NCBI GenBank assembly: GCA_000697055.1
Contig: JNDT01002417.1
Span: 1-64,000 of the forward strand
Reading direction: 5' to 3'
DNA: 64,000 nucleotides
DNA from: Saksenaea vasiformis B4078
Lineage: Eukaryota; Mucoromycota; Mucoromycetes; Mucorales; Saksenaeaceae
Positions 11,625-23,786 of the stretch are shown in pieces. Numbering within the stretch: position 1 is the first letter of the stretch; each line of letters starts with the position of its first letter. The notes beneath the pieces are model-generated. The model was not told where the DNA came from. It saw nothing but the letters and a program-made list of their open reading frames with translations, and did not search any database. Both the position numbers and the translations under genes were made by a program.

Positions 11625-11880
11625 GACATTATGGTGTTTCTTTTAGTTCCCACGCTGTAGTAATTCTACTCTCAATACACTGACCATGTTATCTGCAAGA
11701 CTTCTAATCATTTTGAATTTCAGTGAGGAGGCGGAATTACAAAATGAGTTCTCAGCCAAAAATCTTCCACCCCTATGTTGGCGTGGTCGTCTTTCCTTTC
11801 CCCCTTTGTCCAGCCGCATTTCTCTCGTGTAGAGCCTTCCGGGTTTTTCTTCTTAACTGGTTATCTACTAATATAGACTT

Positions 11881-14271
11881 ATGCGAAAGGAGGACGCAAA
11901 TCCGTCAATGCGCAACAAAAAACACGATCATGGGAACAGTGCCGGCTCTTCCTTGTTGCGCTACCCCGTCAACAACGCCAACTTTCCTTCAACAGACATC
12001 GTTGCCATGGCACGAGACAAAGCAGTAGGGATCGCCAATTCGGCCCGAGATTGGCTATCACCGTCTATTCCCGATTGGCGAGCGCCACTCTCTCAATTAG
12101 AATCCTTAACAACGGTGATGTTCAGTCCATTAGCTGCACATCCTGTGTACCGCAGTGAATCTATGGCGAAGGCGATGCAGCTGATGCAACAGCAGCAAAT
12201 GCAACGGTCATCCGCGGCACCATCCCATAATTCCGAACTTGTATTACACGGAAGCCAACATGCCTGGCCGTCAAGTGCGGCACTTCTCAAAGCGGACATA
12301 CCCGAATCCCAGGCTCCACTTTCTCTCTTCCAGGGATTTGTTGCCGCCTATCCTTCCTTTACCCATTCAGTAGCCCCAAAGAAGACACGAAATAGACGAA
12401 AAAAACAAACCACAGCAGATAAACCTCGGGCAGAAGGTAGCAGTAATCTTGATCGCGAAAAAGGAGCGCTGATCTTTGACGTAGGAGAGTCTCGGTCAGT
12501 GACACGCATTATGGCAGAACGTGAGAAGCGCATGCGGGACGTTGATAGACTGGAGATGCAGAAGGTAACAAATAGCCACATGCTGCCGCATTATTTGCAT
12601 AGTTGGCGCTGATGTTTGGTTTACAGTCCTCGACAGCCAATGAAATATCGCAAATCAGTTTGCAAATCGAAGAGCTGATGAACAAACGCAACCTTCTAGA
12701 GGTAAAATGGGCGAAATTGGAAGAAAAGGAACAGCAACTTCACATAACCAGTTGAGTTTTGATGCTGGGTTTGCAGCAAAACCTAACGAAAGCGATTAGT
12801 TGAGCAACTAAACGAGCGGATCATGGATATGGAGAACGTTGATCAAGGCGATGACGGCAGAGTGCAAAGAAAACAGAGGGAGAAAAGACAGGGTGACTTG
12901 GATGAAGACTTTGAGAGTGGCACATGCTTTAAAGTAAGCAGAACGGTGAGATGTACGCATAATCTAACATGACCAAACAGACGTTTCATGGTCACGATGA
13001 AAGCGTCCTCTGTGTCGATTTCAACCATCCAAAGGGGTTGTTAGTATCCTCTTCGTTGGATGGTACAGTTCGAGTATGGGATCTATTCACCAGTCGCTGT
13101 GTTGGAAGCCTCGAAGATCATACAAGCTTAGTGCGTTGTTTGCAACTGGATGATTCGCGGTTGTTAACGGGATCGGATGATGGCACTATCAAACAATGGG
13201 ACCTATCGGCAATCACATCTGCCCGGTCATCATCATCTGTCAGTTCATTTTCCGGTTTCTCCAGTGCACCAAGTTCTCCAACTCTTTCTGCTTGTACCAC
13301 TGCCGAAGAAGTTCTTCCAACGTTAAACGACTGCTGTGTGGGAACTCTTGAAGGTCACCATGAAAGTATCACGGCTATCTACGCTGACGAAACCATGGCG
13401 GTAAGCAAAAAGGAAGAAAACAAGATCATTATCTTAATGTGGATTCTTGCCAAAGGTATCTGGATCCAATGATAAAACCATGAGGCAGTGGGATCTAGAA
13501 ACACAGCAGTGCGTTCTGACGTTGGACGTTGTGTGGGCAACCAAAAACTCGAGCGGGTCGTCATCCACATGGGGTTCTCTGACTTCGTTAGATCATTGGT
13601 CCTTAGATAATCTGCAGCAAGCATTTTTTGAACCCTCTTGTGACTTTATTGGGGCACTGCAGTTTTGGAATTTTGCTTTAGCTAGTGGAACCATGGATGG
13701 AAAAATCAGGATGTGGGATTGTAAGTGTGGAAGCAGGCTTCTGATCAGCTTACTCATATCCTTTCAGTACGAACCGGTCAAGCGCATCGAACGCTGTCAG
13801 GTCATGGAAGTGAGTAGTGACTTAATGATATAGTATCAAAGCTTATGAAATATTTTAGGTGCAATTACATGTTTGCAGTTTGATGAAGTACATCTTGTGA
13901 GCGGAAGTATAGATAAGACAATACGGGTATGTCAACAACAGGAAGGTTTTGTGCTACTGTTTAACAATACCAGATATGGGATTTAAGAACTGGATCTGTG
14001 TTTGACACATTGACTTATTCTGGTCCGGTGACAAGCTTGCAGTTTGACGCAGGCAAAATCGTGAGCGCTGTCGGTACAACAAATATTGACGTAAGTTGCC
14101 GCACGAAGGAAAATAAAGCAGACATTGACTGTTATATAGATCTATAATCGGACGTCTTTCCAACATACCAGCCTTAGCGGGCACAGCGATACAGTCAACG
14201 CAGTACGATTCCGTAAAAATGTGCTGGCGAGTGGAGGCAAAGACAATATTGTTAAATTATGGGCTTTGTGA
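11881..14271 (+). CDS. MDV1: Mitochondrial division protein 1-like WD40 adaptor
   Basis: Mdv1 bridges the outer-membrane anchor Fis1 and the dynamin Dnm1 during mitochondrial fission. An N-terminal region (from MRKEDANPSM) includes a helical block DWLSPSIPDWRAPLSQLESL and a Gln-rich stretch. A coiled coil spans VTRIMAEREKRMRDVDRL, the exon with EISQISLQIEELMNKRNLLE and EQLNERIMDMEN. The WD40 propeller starts at TFHGHDESVLCVDFNH (about 12981) with blades SSLDGTVRVWDL, TGSDDGTIKQWDL, SGSNDKTMRQWDL, SGTMDGKIRMWDL, SGSIDKTIRIWDL and GGKDNIVKLWAL. The order N-extension, coiled coil, propeller is the Mdv1/Caf4 arrangement, and GHDESVLCVDFNHPKG matches the family's first blade. Introns lie after ETMA, after MWD and around DEVHL. 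The stop is TGA 14269-14271. The N-terminal start is the least certain point. Confidence 0.8.
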
Positions 14272-16519
14272 TGTTAGTCTTCAAGATTAACTGTATATTA
14301 AAATTTTAGAAAGACTTTTTTCTGTAAGAGTGCATTGGTCTAGCATGTATTTCAAGATTTGTGTCCTTCATTGAACAGAAATGCTCATGTTGGAAGGGGC
14401 AAACGACCATTCTATATTCTACCGCTTTTCACTCACGCTATACGAAAGATCATCCACAAATTAATGCGTTTATCTGTAAGTATGTATAAAAGGATCAGAC
14501 GGGACAGACGCTCTGAGGTTAAGTTACCCTGTATTATTCTCACAGTTGACTTATCTACATGATGTCTCTGTGCACGCTGTGTTGTCTATGTGTCATCTCT
14601 CAATAAGTACCTTACGGATACATGAACACAAATCGAAAAAGAGAGAGAATCGTCTGTATGACAGAACTATAACGTGTTGATATGTTATGCATGTAGTTAC
14701 AATGATCTGGTTGGACTTGCACTGTCGTTAGAAAGATATATATTATACGTAATATACATGAGTCAATGTCGATTGAGTAGTTTGGCCATGTCGTCTGTCA
14801 TTTTCATCCGCCTATCCACATGAAAGAGGAGATTGCTTGCTGTCTCCTTTTTCTTTTCTCTTTACCAACCTTTGGTGAGCGATCCGTTTTGCAAAACTGC
14901 ATCGCAAACAAGGATTCAAGTCAATTGACATGGCCAGGTGTTGGGGTGTTGTCTTCATTCTTAATGTTTTTTTGGCCTGGTATCGTTGCCAGCTTCTGTT
15001 ACGATTGAAGGGAGTGAATCACAGGCGACTTTCCCAACATACGTTTCATGTACCATCATTGTGAATGATGGCGACACGTTTCAATTCAACGGCGTCCACG
15101 AGCTGGTGGTTTGCAACCGGTGCTCTGGCGTATTCTTCACCTGATCAAAGGTATGGATGATGGCCGTTGTGAACGACGTTGTTTGGTGGGAGAAGGGTCT
15201 ATATAAATTTCGTCGTACAAATAGAGCATGACGAATGAGATAGAAAACAAGAAGGGTCTAAATCGAGTGTTCAAGTTTCAGGTTAGAGAAGTTCAGAGTT
15301 CGCGATTGATTTCGGAAATTCAGACGCGTTATAGGGCGAGCACTAGCTGCTAGTTTTAGTCAAAGATCAAGTCTTAAAGCGTCTATCAGAGAATATAAAT
15401 AATAGAAGTTGTCAACACAGATAAGAACTTGAAGAGTTTCTTTATGAAAAGTGAATCTCGTTGTCGGTTATTCTGTGTTTACGATTACGGGCGACCTCTT
15501 GTTGGATTGCCACATGGAAATGTATAAGGTTTGAGATGTAGGACATCTCTCTAATAATCAGCAAGTTATATCGAGAGAAGTAAGATCTCGATGTATCGAA
15601 ACGATAGAGAAAAGAGAAAAACTAAGAACTAAACAAAAGGGAATAATGAATTCAATGTCTCGACTTTTGCCAGACAAGAGCAAATGCCAGAAATAAAAAG
15701 AAAACGAAATAAAACGATCCGCGTTAGTGGTGATTTATTTAAAGAGTGGCCAACGCAGTACAACAAGTAGGCCTGTTGGGATGGGAAGAGAAACCTTTTG
15801 GAAATGATACGAAGAACTCGTTGATTTATTGACGAAAAGAAGATATTTCTACAAAATTTAATGATACAAAAAGAAAAATGCTCTCCTAAAGATCCAAGAC
15901 TTGCTCGATTTGATAAGGCAGTATATCATCTCTGTTCACAGGTTAACCATGAAACGTGAATAGCTGTCATTGTCTGTCGAAGTATAATCAGAGCTCTTAG
16001 GGACCGTAAGTGGTATACAGAACAGATTATCTTAGAACTTACCCTGAATCCTACCTTGGACTGTGGTTTTACTACAGGATTTTCCCCGTGAGTTTGCGCC
16101 TACTTAAAATTACTTGGCGTGATTTCCAAATGAACTCTGCACTTTGAAGAACGTGTTTTTAACGCTCATCGGATACTATGATTTGCGTGTCATACTCGGG
16201 ATGTTGCTTTCCGGACGCAAAGTTTATTTTAGAGCAGCGTAAGATGTATTTCAATAAACAGTAAGACCCTTCATGTTAACGTCTGGTTGGAACGTTTGTT
16301 ATAATATGTAATACGGGAATACAGCCATAGCTCGTAAGAAAGATTGTGTAACACCTATGGACCCGAAGGAAACCGTTTAGTATACCTTCCTTCCTCTAAC
16401 AAAGCGACGTTTCAGAGTAACACATAGTAGACCTGTTTACAAGCGTAAAAGTACGAGAAAATGCTGCTTGCGGACTATACGAGAATACGATTGGCTTATG
16501 TCTCTTTTTAGAGTCCGGC
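14272..16519. other. Long gene-poor stretch with a possible LTR relic
   Basis: No coding block recognised over 2.2 kb. Around 15160-15440 there is a TATA-like TATATAAAT (15199), then an AT-rich transcript-like segment with GAATATAAATAATAGAAG near 15390, an arrangement seen in LTRs. I could not find a matching second LTR, a primer-binding site or any reverse transcriptase, so it may equally be ordinary intergenic DNA. Confidence 0.25.
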
Positions 16520-18131
16520 ATGTGTGGGAGGTCGACAAACGCGTGCACTGGGTTGCTGGGTGTCAACGGTGACCCCTTTCTTTTATCGACTCTCTTAATG
16601 TTCCCGCCATCGACGAGCGTAGACGATCACGTAGAGAAAAGTAGGGGAGCAATTCATGAGGAATCATATGAGGAGAAGCACGCTCGGCTTTCAAAGAATA
16701 TCTCTGAATTTGATCGAGTGGACATTGGCAGTCGTATAAGGGATATAGTTCCAGATTTAGGGGACATCAAAAGTATTCTTGTTACGGGTGGTGCGGGATT
16801 CATGTGAGTTTGCACACTTTCTGTCATCTCGACTGATCTTTGAGTTGGTAGTGGATGTTTTCTTGTACGCAAACTGGTCGTATTATATCCTGAATATCAC
16901 ATCTATGTTGTTGACAAGCTCGATTACTGTGGATCACTTCACAATCTGAAAGCATTAAAAGATTTTCCAAATTATACCTTTATTCGGGTATTAGAAACAC
17001 AAAGTTTATGCATGCAGTCGTAATTTTTTACTTTTCTTATTAATATGTAATAATAGGGCGACATTACTTCATCCGACTTTATGTCCTTTATTTTAAAAGA
17101 GAAGAAGATCGATGTCATTTTTCACTTAGCCGCCCAAACTCATGTGGATAATTCTTTCGGTGATTCGTTTGAGTTTACTAGGTACGATGCAAAAGGAAAA
17201 AAGCGAAGCAAGAGACCTAGATTGGCTTTATTTAGAAACAATGTCATGGGCACGCATGTGATGTTGGAGGCAGCGAAGGTACACACGGTACGACGTTTCA
17301 TACATGTCAGTACGGACGAGGTGTACGGTGAAGTCGTTAGCCGGGTAACGTGGTACTGAAGAGCGATGGTCTATTTTTCTTATCCTCTGTTCTGTAGCCG
17401 GATTGTGCGGAAGACACGATCTTGGCGCCTTCCAACCCTTATTCTGCGACAAAAGCAGCTGCTGAATGTCTCGTCAAGGCATACCATATGTCCTTTGGCT
17501 TGCCTATTATGATTACACGGTCCAACAACGTCTATGGCCCGTACCAGTACCCAGAAAAAATCACATCCAAATTTATGTGCAGTTTGATTCGTGGCGGGAA
17601 ATGGTGAGACAACAGTAATCATCTCATTCACTAGGTACCGAGTTGACTGTTGTTTTAGTTTCATTCACGGCGATGGACATAATTCACGAAAATACCTGTA
17701 TGCTGCTGACGTTGCGGATGCATTGGACGTGATCTTTCATAAAGGCCAAATCGGTGAAACATACAATATTGGGTCGGCCTTTGAGATATCAAATCTGGAA
17801 CTTGCGAAGCGACTTATACGACTTTTCGGTTACAAATCTACTGACGACTATATAGAATTTTCGCAGGATCGAGCATTTAATGACAAGCGATATGCAGTTG
17901 ACTGCTCAAAATTAGAGAAGTTGGGATGGCAACCGCGGATGGAGTTCGACCAAGGCTTGTTAAAGACAAGTAAGTGAGGATGCATAATCAGATAAATGCG
18001 GTCTCCTGAAAAATTCTGTCTCAGTTGAGTGGTACCGCAACTGTACAGACGAATGGTGGGGCGATATATCAAGTGCGCTTGTGCCTCATCCGCTCAAGGC
18101 AATGCCGGCTTATGACGAATCCGCAGTGTAG
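16520..18131 (+). CDS. NDP-glucose 4,6-dehydratase (RmlB-type extended SDR)
   Basis: Converts an NDP-glucose (UDP- or dTDP-) to the 4-keto-6-deoxy sugar, the first step towards rhamnose-type sugars; cytosolic, NAD-dependent. The Rossmann glycine motif ILVTGGAGFI is split by an intron, GGATTCAT joining TGGATGT to give GFIGCFLVRK. Then come YVVDKLDYCGSLHNL, GDITSSDFM, IFHLAAQTHVDNSF, HVSTDEVYGEV and the catalytic NPYSATKAAAE (YxxxK). RSNNVYGPYQYPEK, FIHGDGHNSRKYLYAADVA, YNIGSAFEISNLEL and the C-terminal EWYRNCTDEWW complete the domain. Six GT-AG introns were traced, and the stop is TAG 18129-18131. The N-terminus has about 80 residues before the glycine motif and may start later (ATG 16598). 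Substrate nucleotide cannot be decided from sequence alone. Confidence 0.85.
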
Positions 18132-18381
18132 ACGAACCAAATTTAGAAGGAGTATTCCTCAGCGAATAAAATGCTCCGGTTGCCGATGACTCGATTTTTT
18201 TTTTGATAACGCAAAGGATCGGAATTTGAGTCATTGTTCTACGTTACGACATCCCCACATTGATTCATGTCTGGATGTGACTCATAAAGATCTTCTTATT
18301 CTTGGTTTGGTTACAAAACTGTTATATGATTTCTTTCCTTTTTTCCTTTTTCTTCCTTTTATTTCTTCTTCTTTTTTCTGT

Positions 18382-19564
18382 ATGACAGCATTATTCTCGA
18401 TTCAAGACTTCACTGATGTACAGCTACCCATATATAACCAGGCACCAACTCGCTGCCGCTATATTTCAATGCACAGTAAAAAGTACCGACGTCCTCCTGT
18501 ACAATTTTCAGTCGACCTCATCCAGCCGGTTACTTGCTACCCAGGCTCAGTATTTCAAGGCACGGTTCGTATTAAGCTAGCAGAGCCGCTTGCTGCAAAG
18601 CAACTTAAGCTTGTATTTAAAGCAGCAGGTGAGAGAAGTTATTGCTATTATACATATTTTTTTTCTTACACAACCCGCAGAAAGACTTAACTACGATGCC
18701 ATGATGTGGGGCAAACCGGGAAAACGAGACGGCCGATTATTTGCCGTGCGCACGATCCTGTGGGGCCCAAGGTGTCCAAACGAAAATGTCTGGCCCATAC
18801 TGGAAGCTGGTGAACACAAATTCCCGTTCATGTGCGAAATGCCTCTCGTTAATTACCCACCATCATTCCACCATCACTTTATCGCTTGCCATTTCACTAT
18901 GGTCGCAGCACTAGAACGACCTGGGCTTCGACCTTTTCAGACAGAGCCGTGTCATGTTCCCTATCTACCAGCGCTCGAAACCTGTCCCTCTAAACGACTC
19001 ATTTCGTACCATACCCAAATCAAGGTATCAACACACTCGGTCGACATATCACTGCCGAGTCTATCTTTCAATATTCTCGGAAACCCAGTCCTTCCCGTTC
19101 GTATCTCTGTAAACGACATATCTACCATTACCCATGTACATCTAGCGTTAAATCGATACATACAAGTCACTCATGGTAGATACAGCCGTAAAGAAACCTG
19201 GCTAATTCATCAGCATGAACAACGACTGCGCAATTCTACTACAGATATTCTATTCCCTATTACCGCCGTCAGTCCAACATTGAATTATTCCAACCATGTC
19301 TCGATTAAATACAAGCTTATCGTAAGCATAAGATTTCGAAAATCGTTTCTTGTTCGGAAAAAAACGCTTGCCGTCATTCCACTGTTCTTTGGTACCCTTG
19401 ACCGTGGGATCTGCGGCCCCGCAGATCTAATGCAATTTACCCAAGACTTGGTGACACAGGACCAGACACTATTAACGAAGCCGAAGTTCCTACGCACCGT
19501 TTCTGAAGATAATTTTTTACCTGCTTACGATACTATGAAGCCTCCTGAATACATGGCTTCCTAA
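18382..19564 (+). CDS. Arrestin-related trafficking adaptor with C-terminal PPxY
   Basis: Arrestin-fold adaptors recruit HECT ubiquitin ligases of the Rsp5/NEDD4 type to plasma-membrane proteins for endocytosis. The N-terminal arrestin lobe includes FSVDLIQPVTCYPGSVFQG, TVRIKLAEPLAAKQLKLVFK and, after one 49-nt intron (about 18627-18680), AERLNYDAMMWG and ILEAGEHKFPFMCEMP. The C-terminal lobe begins about HTQIKVSTHSVDISLPSL and includes FGTLDRGICGP. The protein ends KPPEYMAS, a PPxY motif for WW-domain binding. The start is taken as ATG 18382 because the upstream in-frame extension is low-complexity Phe/Leu-rich. It follows the dehydratase on the same strand by about 250 bp. The stop is TAA 19562-19564. 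Confidence 0.8.
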
Positions 19565-21555
19565 TACTAACATAATTAACACAATTAACACAATTTCCCC
19601 ACTAAGATTACTACTTTAATGTACTCCTAACACATATACCGCAACCGATATTTAGCATGACGATAATAAAACTTTTAATACGACATCCATGTATGGATTT
19701 TTTTAGACATCACTGATGGTATTAGCCCTACCGCTGTTACGGAGTTAAGGCCTTTCCGCGGATGCTATCTAGTGTGACACATAATGAGAAAGTCCAGTTA
19801 TTGGGCTAATGCTGATGTTTAACCGGCGTCTGCTGATCCATGATTCCGTGGTTAAACGTTTAGCATTCTTGAGCAACGAGTATGATGTACAGTTTGACAG
19901 CAGGTTACTTCATCTGAAAATACCTTTACTGGTAAATATTTCATCGTGTTCTTCTCTTGTTATTTTGTAACAGAATTGCCTCTTACCAAAGGAAGATTTA
20001 ACAGCGGAGTTATGCTTGCCAATAGTATCGCTGATACCGGAAGCTTCTCGAACGCGCGGTTGCCTGAAACAGAAAGGTTGACGTATCTGATGAAACGACA
20101 CTGAAAGTATAGGGAAAGAATTCTTCGTTGGCAACATAGAATGGAGAAAGTTTGTAGAATTTCACTTTGCTTCCTGGCAGTTAACCCTCTTTTCTCTTGT
20201 AAAGCTGGGTTGTGCTGCATTTTTGACAGACTTGTAGCACCTACTAAACTTGGTATTCACCAATGCCTTCCATTTTGACTGGATATTACCTTTAATGGTG
20301 TCGCCTGTCTATATCAACTACAGCCACCCGTTTTTATTTTCATTTTTTGATCGACATCTCCACTATACGACAACCGCAGTTGTCGTGTCACAATGATTGA
20401 CCTGCGATGGAAACTACAATGACGGGCTTTCTTGTCCATATCCTTGCAATCATTTTTGGCAAAAGGTATCTCATAGGAGATAAACAAGAGTTTACGGATG
20501 TACATTAAGAAGAAAAACAAACACCTATAAATCTTGGACAAATCATCAGACATAAGGTTGAAATAGATGTTGTGTCACCAGGCAATGTTGACAAATTTCA
20601 ATCAAATGACTGCAAGACGCCAGGCATGGACGGCCATGCCTTTCATGAGTAAGCAAAACGATATTTAAGTATCGTTTCATTCATTAACCATGAAGGCCTT
20701 TTTTTTCATGTTGAGACCAACTTTCGTGTATGTATACATGACGCATGCTCAATCTTTCCTTAGTTCAATGACACGTATTGTCAAGCGTAATAAACATGTG
20801 TCACGGATAGTGTCGCCACACAGGTTGGCTCTGCGACAATTGGCACATCGTGTTCTCTAAATGTACTTGACTACCAAGCAAGATTGGAAGATGTACCTAC
20901 GCCATGATTGCTAAGGGTAAAATGGCATTCTAACATTCAACTCTCTCCGATGCAATTTCGAATGTTGTCCAGCATGTGGAGCTCTTTCATTGCCATGTGC
21001 ATGTTCGTAACTTCAGCAAGACATATGAACTCCATTTCCAAGTGGAAGATAGCACTCACAGTTAAAAATGTATAACTAATTTGTGATTAGCGATGTAGCT
21101 ATTGTGAAGTACGCAACAGGATTTCGAGTTTGTTACTTCTCTTTGCTCTCGTATAACGCCGAACGGCATAAATGCATGATTTGCTAACATACCAGCGTGC
21201 AATGTTCACGCACGTCAGTCTCCATGCCGTACAGAGTCAAGAACCAAACAGCAGTAGGAAATTAATAACCCAAGTATCCCAGTTTTGAACCTCAATGCAT
21301 AATATGACGACAATGTGTCTATGGATCAGAAAGACCTACTAGCTCACAATGAGACTTCCCTCTTTCCCGTTTCTTCGTGTTTTGGTGTTTTTCTCTGCGC
21401 GTGCGTATGTATATATTACGTCCGTACGTGCCAATGGGTTGTATGTCTGTGTGTGGTTGATCAATTTTCGGGTCATGATGACCAATGTACATATATGATA
21501 TATCGTTTCTTTCCCTTTTTTTTCTTCCTTCCTTTTTTTTTTTTTCTTTTTTCTT
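19565..21555. other. Two-kilobase gap, nothing convincing
   Basis: Between two convergent genes. AATAAAAC near 19664 may be the arrestin gene's polyadenylation signal. A perfect 8-bp palindrome AGGCATGG-ACGG-CCATGCCT sits at 20622-20641. Short open frames at about 19910-20550 on the minus strand show no domain. A T/C-rich tract at 21508-21560 borders the TBRG1-like stop codon. Confidence 0.4.
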
Positions 21556-23155
21556 TCAACAATTCTCCTCGACCGACCATGACTCCTCCTTGATCGGCAC
21601 AGGTACTTCCGTCTCCGCCGTGGCCGCCGCATCTCCGTAACCCGGATCGGACGTTTCCTCACCGTCTACTTCTTCTTGTGGTGGCAATGCCAATGACGTC
21701 GGTACAGGCGAGACAATATTATCACGTGTGGTTTCCACAAACGATGGAGGTGGCTTCTTGTTAGCGCTTCCCATGATTTCTAAGTTTGTCAGCTTCTTTT
21801 GGGCAGCTGCAGCTACGCCTGCTGCTGTTCGTTGGTGCATCACTCCAAACTTCTGCCACACGTAATTCAGACATTGATCAGCTCCAGGAAGATCTTGGAT
21901 CATTTTTGCAATAGTGGCGTGAGTGAACCCATAATAATCTGGCCCCGATGCTATAATAGGATGAACGTCAAGTATATCATATCCAACATCCATAAAACAT
22001 ACCAGAATTAGAATGTTCTCTATTTCTTATTTCATTCGCTCGCTTTACAATCGCTGTCCAAACACCAGTAGCTGAATTGGCGATAATTGGTTGGTCGGGA
22101 CAGTCGTCAGCTATGACACGGAACTAGGAAGATACGTGAGTTCCATGTAACAAGCCATTTTTTAATTGATCTCACCCTTGGTCCTTGTTCACCATTCTCC
22201 TCAACTGAGCATGTGTATACTGTATTGACATTTGGATTGACCATGCTTAGGTATGTTCTGGAGTTGAAAAGGTTATTCTATGGCAATTGTTTCTCCATAA
22301 GACGTTACCTGCTCACTTTGAATCCTGGTGGCCAGATATAACGATCGTTATGATAAGTTGGCAATGGTACAACTCGGCCCAATGAATGAACTGTCAGAAT
22401 TCCCACGCGGACAGGTAATTTGTACTGTCCAGTAATGCTGTCCCTTTCCAACGGCTGAACACGTCGCATTTTGGGTTCCACAGGTCCCCGTCGCATGCGT
22501 TTTGGCCGAGAAGATGGAACCATGCTTCCATCTTTTAGTACAGAAACATCCACGTGCGGCTGAGCAGGATTAGCTACCAAGGAAGATTCCATAGCATTAG
22601 GTAATTCCTGGTCAAGATAGGGCGCTACAGCAGACTGGGCCGACATAGGAATAGTTGGTGAGATGGGTGGTTGTTGTACTGGAGGAAGAGGTTGTGCTGG
22701 TACCGGTGTTTGTGGTGGGCACAGAGTTTCGGCGCCACAGTCTCTCTCTAGTATTGGTTCGGAAACAGCAGTTTCGAAGCTATCCTTATCCCCTTGTCGC
22801 GAATCGTACGCTTGATTTTTGTGAAACTGGAGAAAACTGTGATCGCTGTACTTGCAAATCCTATCTAACAGGATACTATCAAGGTGTGAGGGCTCCATTC
22901 TTGTTTTCAGAATACTTACGTCTTTTCCTTCGCTAGACGCCGTAATCGCTTCTTCGTATGAATGAGATCCTCGGAAAGGAGTTCGTTTTTCTATAGGTAG
23001 AAGATTACAAATGTGATACTAGTTGCAGACACTTTTACTTTTGCCATTTCTTTAAGTCGTCTCTTCAATAATCTGTACTTTTCTTCATTAAATTCAGAGT
23101 GAGCAGAGCCTTCACTCGATGGCGTATGGGTATTGATGGGTGCGTTATAGGTCAT
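21556..23155 (-). CDS. FYRN/FYRC-domain nuclear protein, TBRG1-like
   Basis: Proteins with the FYRN-FYRC module are chromatin or transcription regulators; TBRG1 (NIAM) is the closest layout I know. From ATG 23155 the first exon reads MTYNAPINTHTPSSEG and KYRLLKRRLKEM, followed by a second coiled exon (NELLSEDLIHTKKRLRRL). A Pro/Gln-rich linker and a basic RPKRMRRG patch follow. FYRN is GILTVHSLGRVVPL...RYIWPPGFKVSR (about 22310-22400). FYRC is TYLSMVNPNVNTVYTCSV, FRVIADDCP and GPDYYGFTHATIAKMIQ with CLNYVWQKFGV (about 21840-22260). The C-terminus is low-complexity and acidic, ending at TGA 21556-21558. Introns are short. GPDYYGFTH...CLNYVW matches the TBRG1 C-terminal signature. Confidence 0.75.
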
Positions 23156-23786
23156 GGCTTTATCTGCATGTAAAAAAAAAAAAAAAGGAAAAAAATAGAA
23201 AAAAAAAGTTACTGCATGTACTCAACGGGAGTTAAAACAATCGAGTGAGATCGTTAAAGAAGGCGTGATCGCGTAAGACTTATGATGTAAAAAGTGTTCT
23301 CATAATATATACGCGCTGCCAATTCAGAATAGGAATTCGAATAAGTACATTAATGGAACTTGCCTTAGTTGCATGTCGAACAGGGATACTCGAAAGGGGA
23401 CAGCCTTCTTTGCTTTCGGACAGTACAGAAAGCAGTCCTCGGGGGACGGACCTGGGGCACACAAAGTTTTATTCGGTCTTTCAATACTGTATTTCGCGCT
23501 GCTCGGAGTCTTATTTTGCGCCAATGGAAGTCCCAAATTTGCGCTAAAAAAGGAAATCCTTTAAACACAATTCTTGGAGGAAGTTTTACCTCACTTACCA
23601 ATAAATGCAAATCATGACTTCCAGTTGTCGCAAAATAAGACGCCAGGCAGTAGAAACAATTCCTTGAATTAGTAATTGTTGGAAAAACTGGAATAAATTC
23701 TTACCACAAGTGTAACTATCTAAAACCCTCCGGAGAGGTAAGTTACCAATGTCTCTCTATTGTTGAGCTAATCTTGCTATCCATAG
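23156..23786. other. Upstream region of the TBRG1-like gene
   Basis: Contains A-rich runs (23176-23210). The stretch at 23350-23620 stays open in several frames; one plus-strand frame gives CLSCMSNRDTRKGTAFFAFG, but I cannot link it to a family or to the truncated Fanzor that follows. Confidence 0.3.

Noticed and set aside
13390..13457. Possible truncation of the MDV1 propeller
   Set aside because: The frame continues across a short intron (ETMA to VSGSNDKT), and all later blades follow.
14996..15500. Gypsy-type LTR
   Set aside because: TATA-like and polyA-like signals only; no second LTR, primer-binding site or pol sequence found.
23353..23617. Several overlapping open frames with Cys residues (CLSCMSNRD)
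   Set aside because: Open in multiple frames on both strands, no domain, no link to the Fanzor exons downstream.
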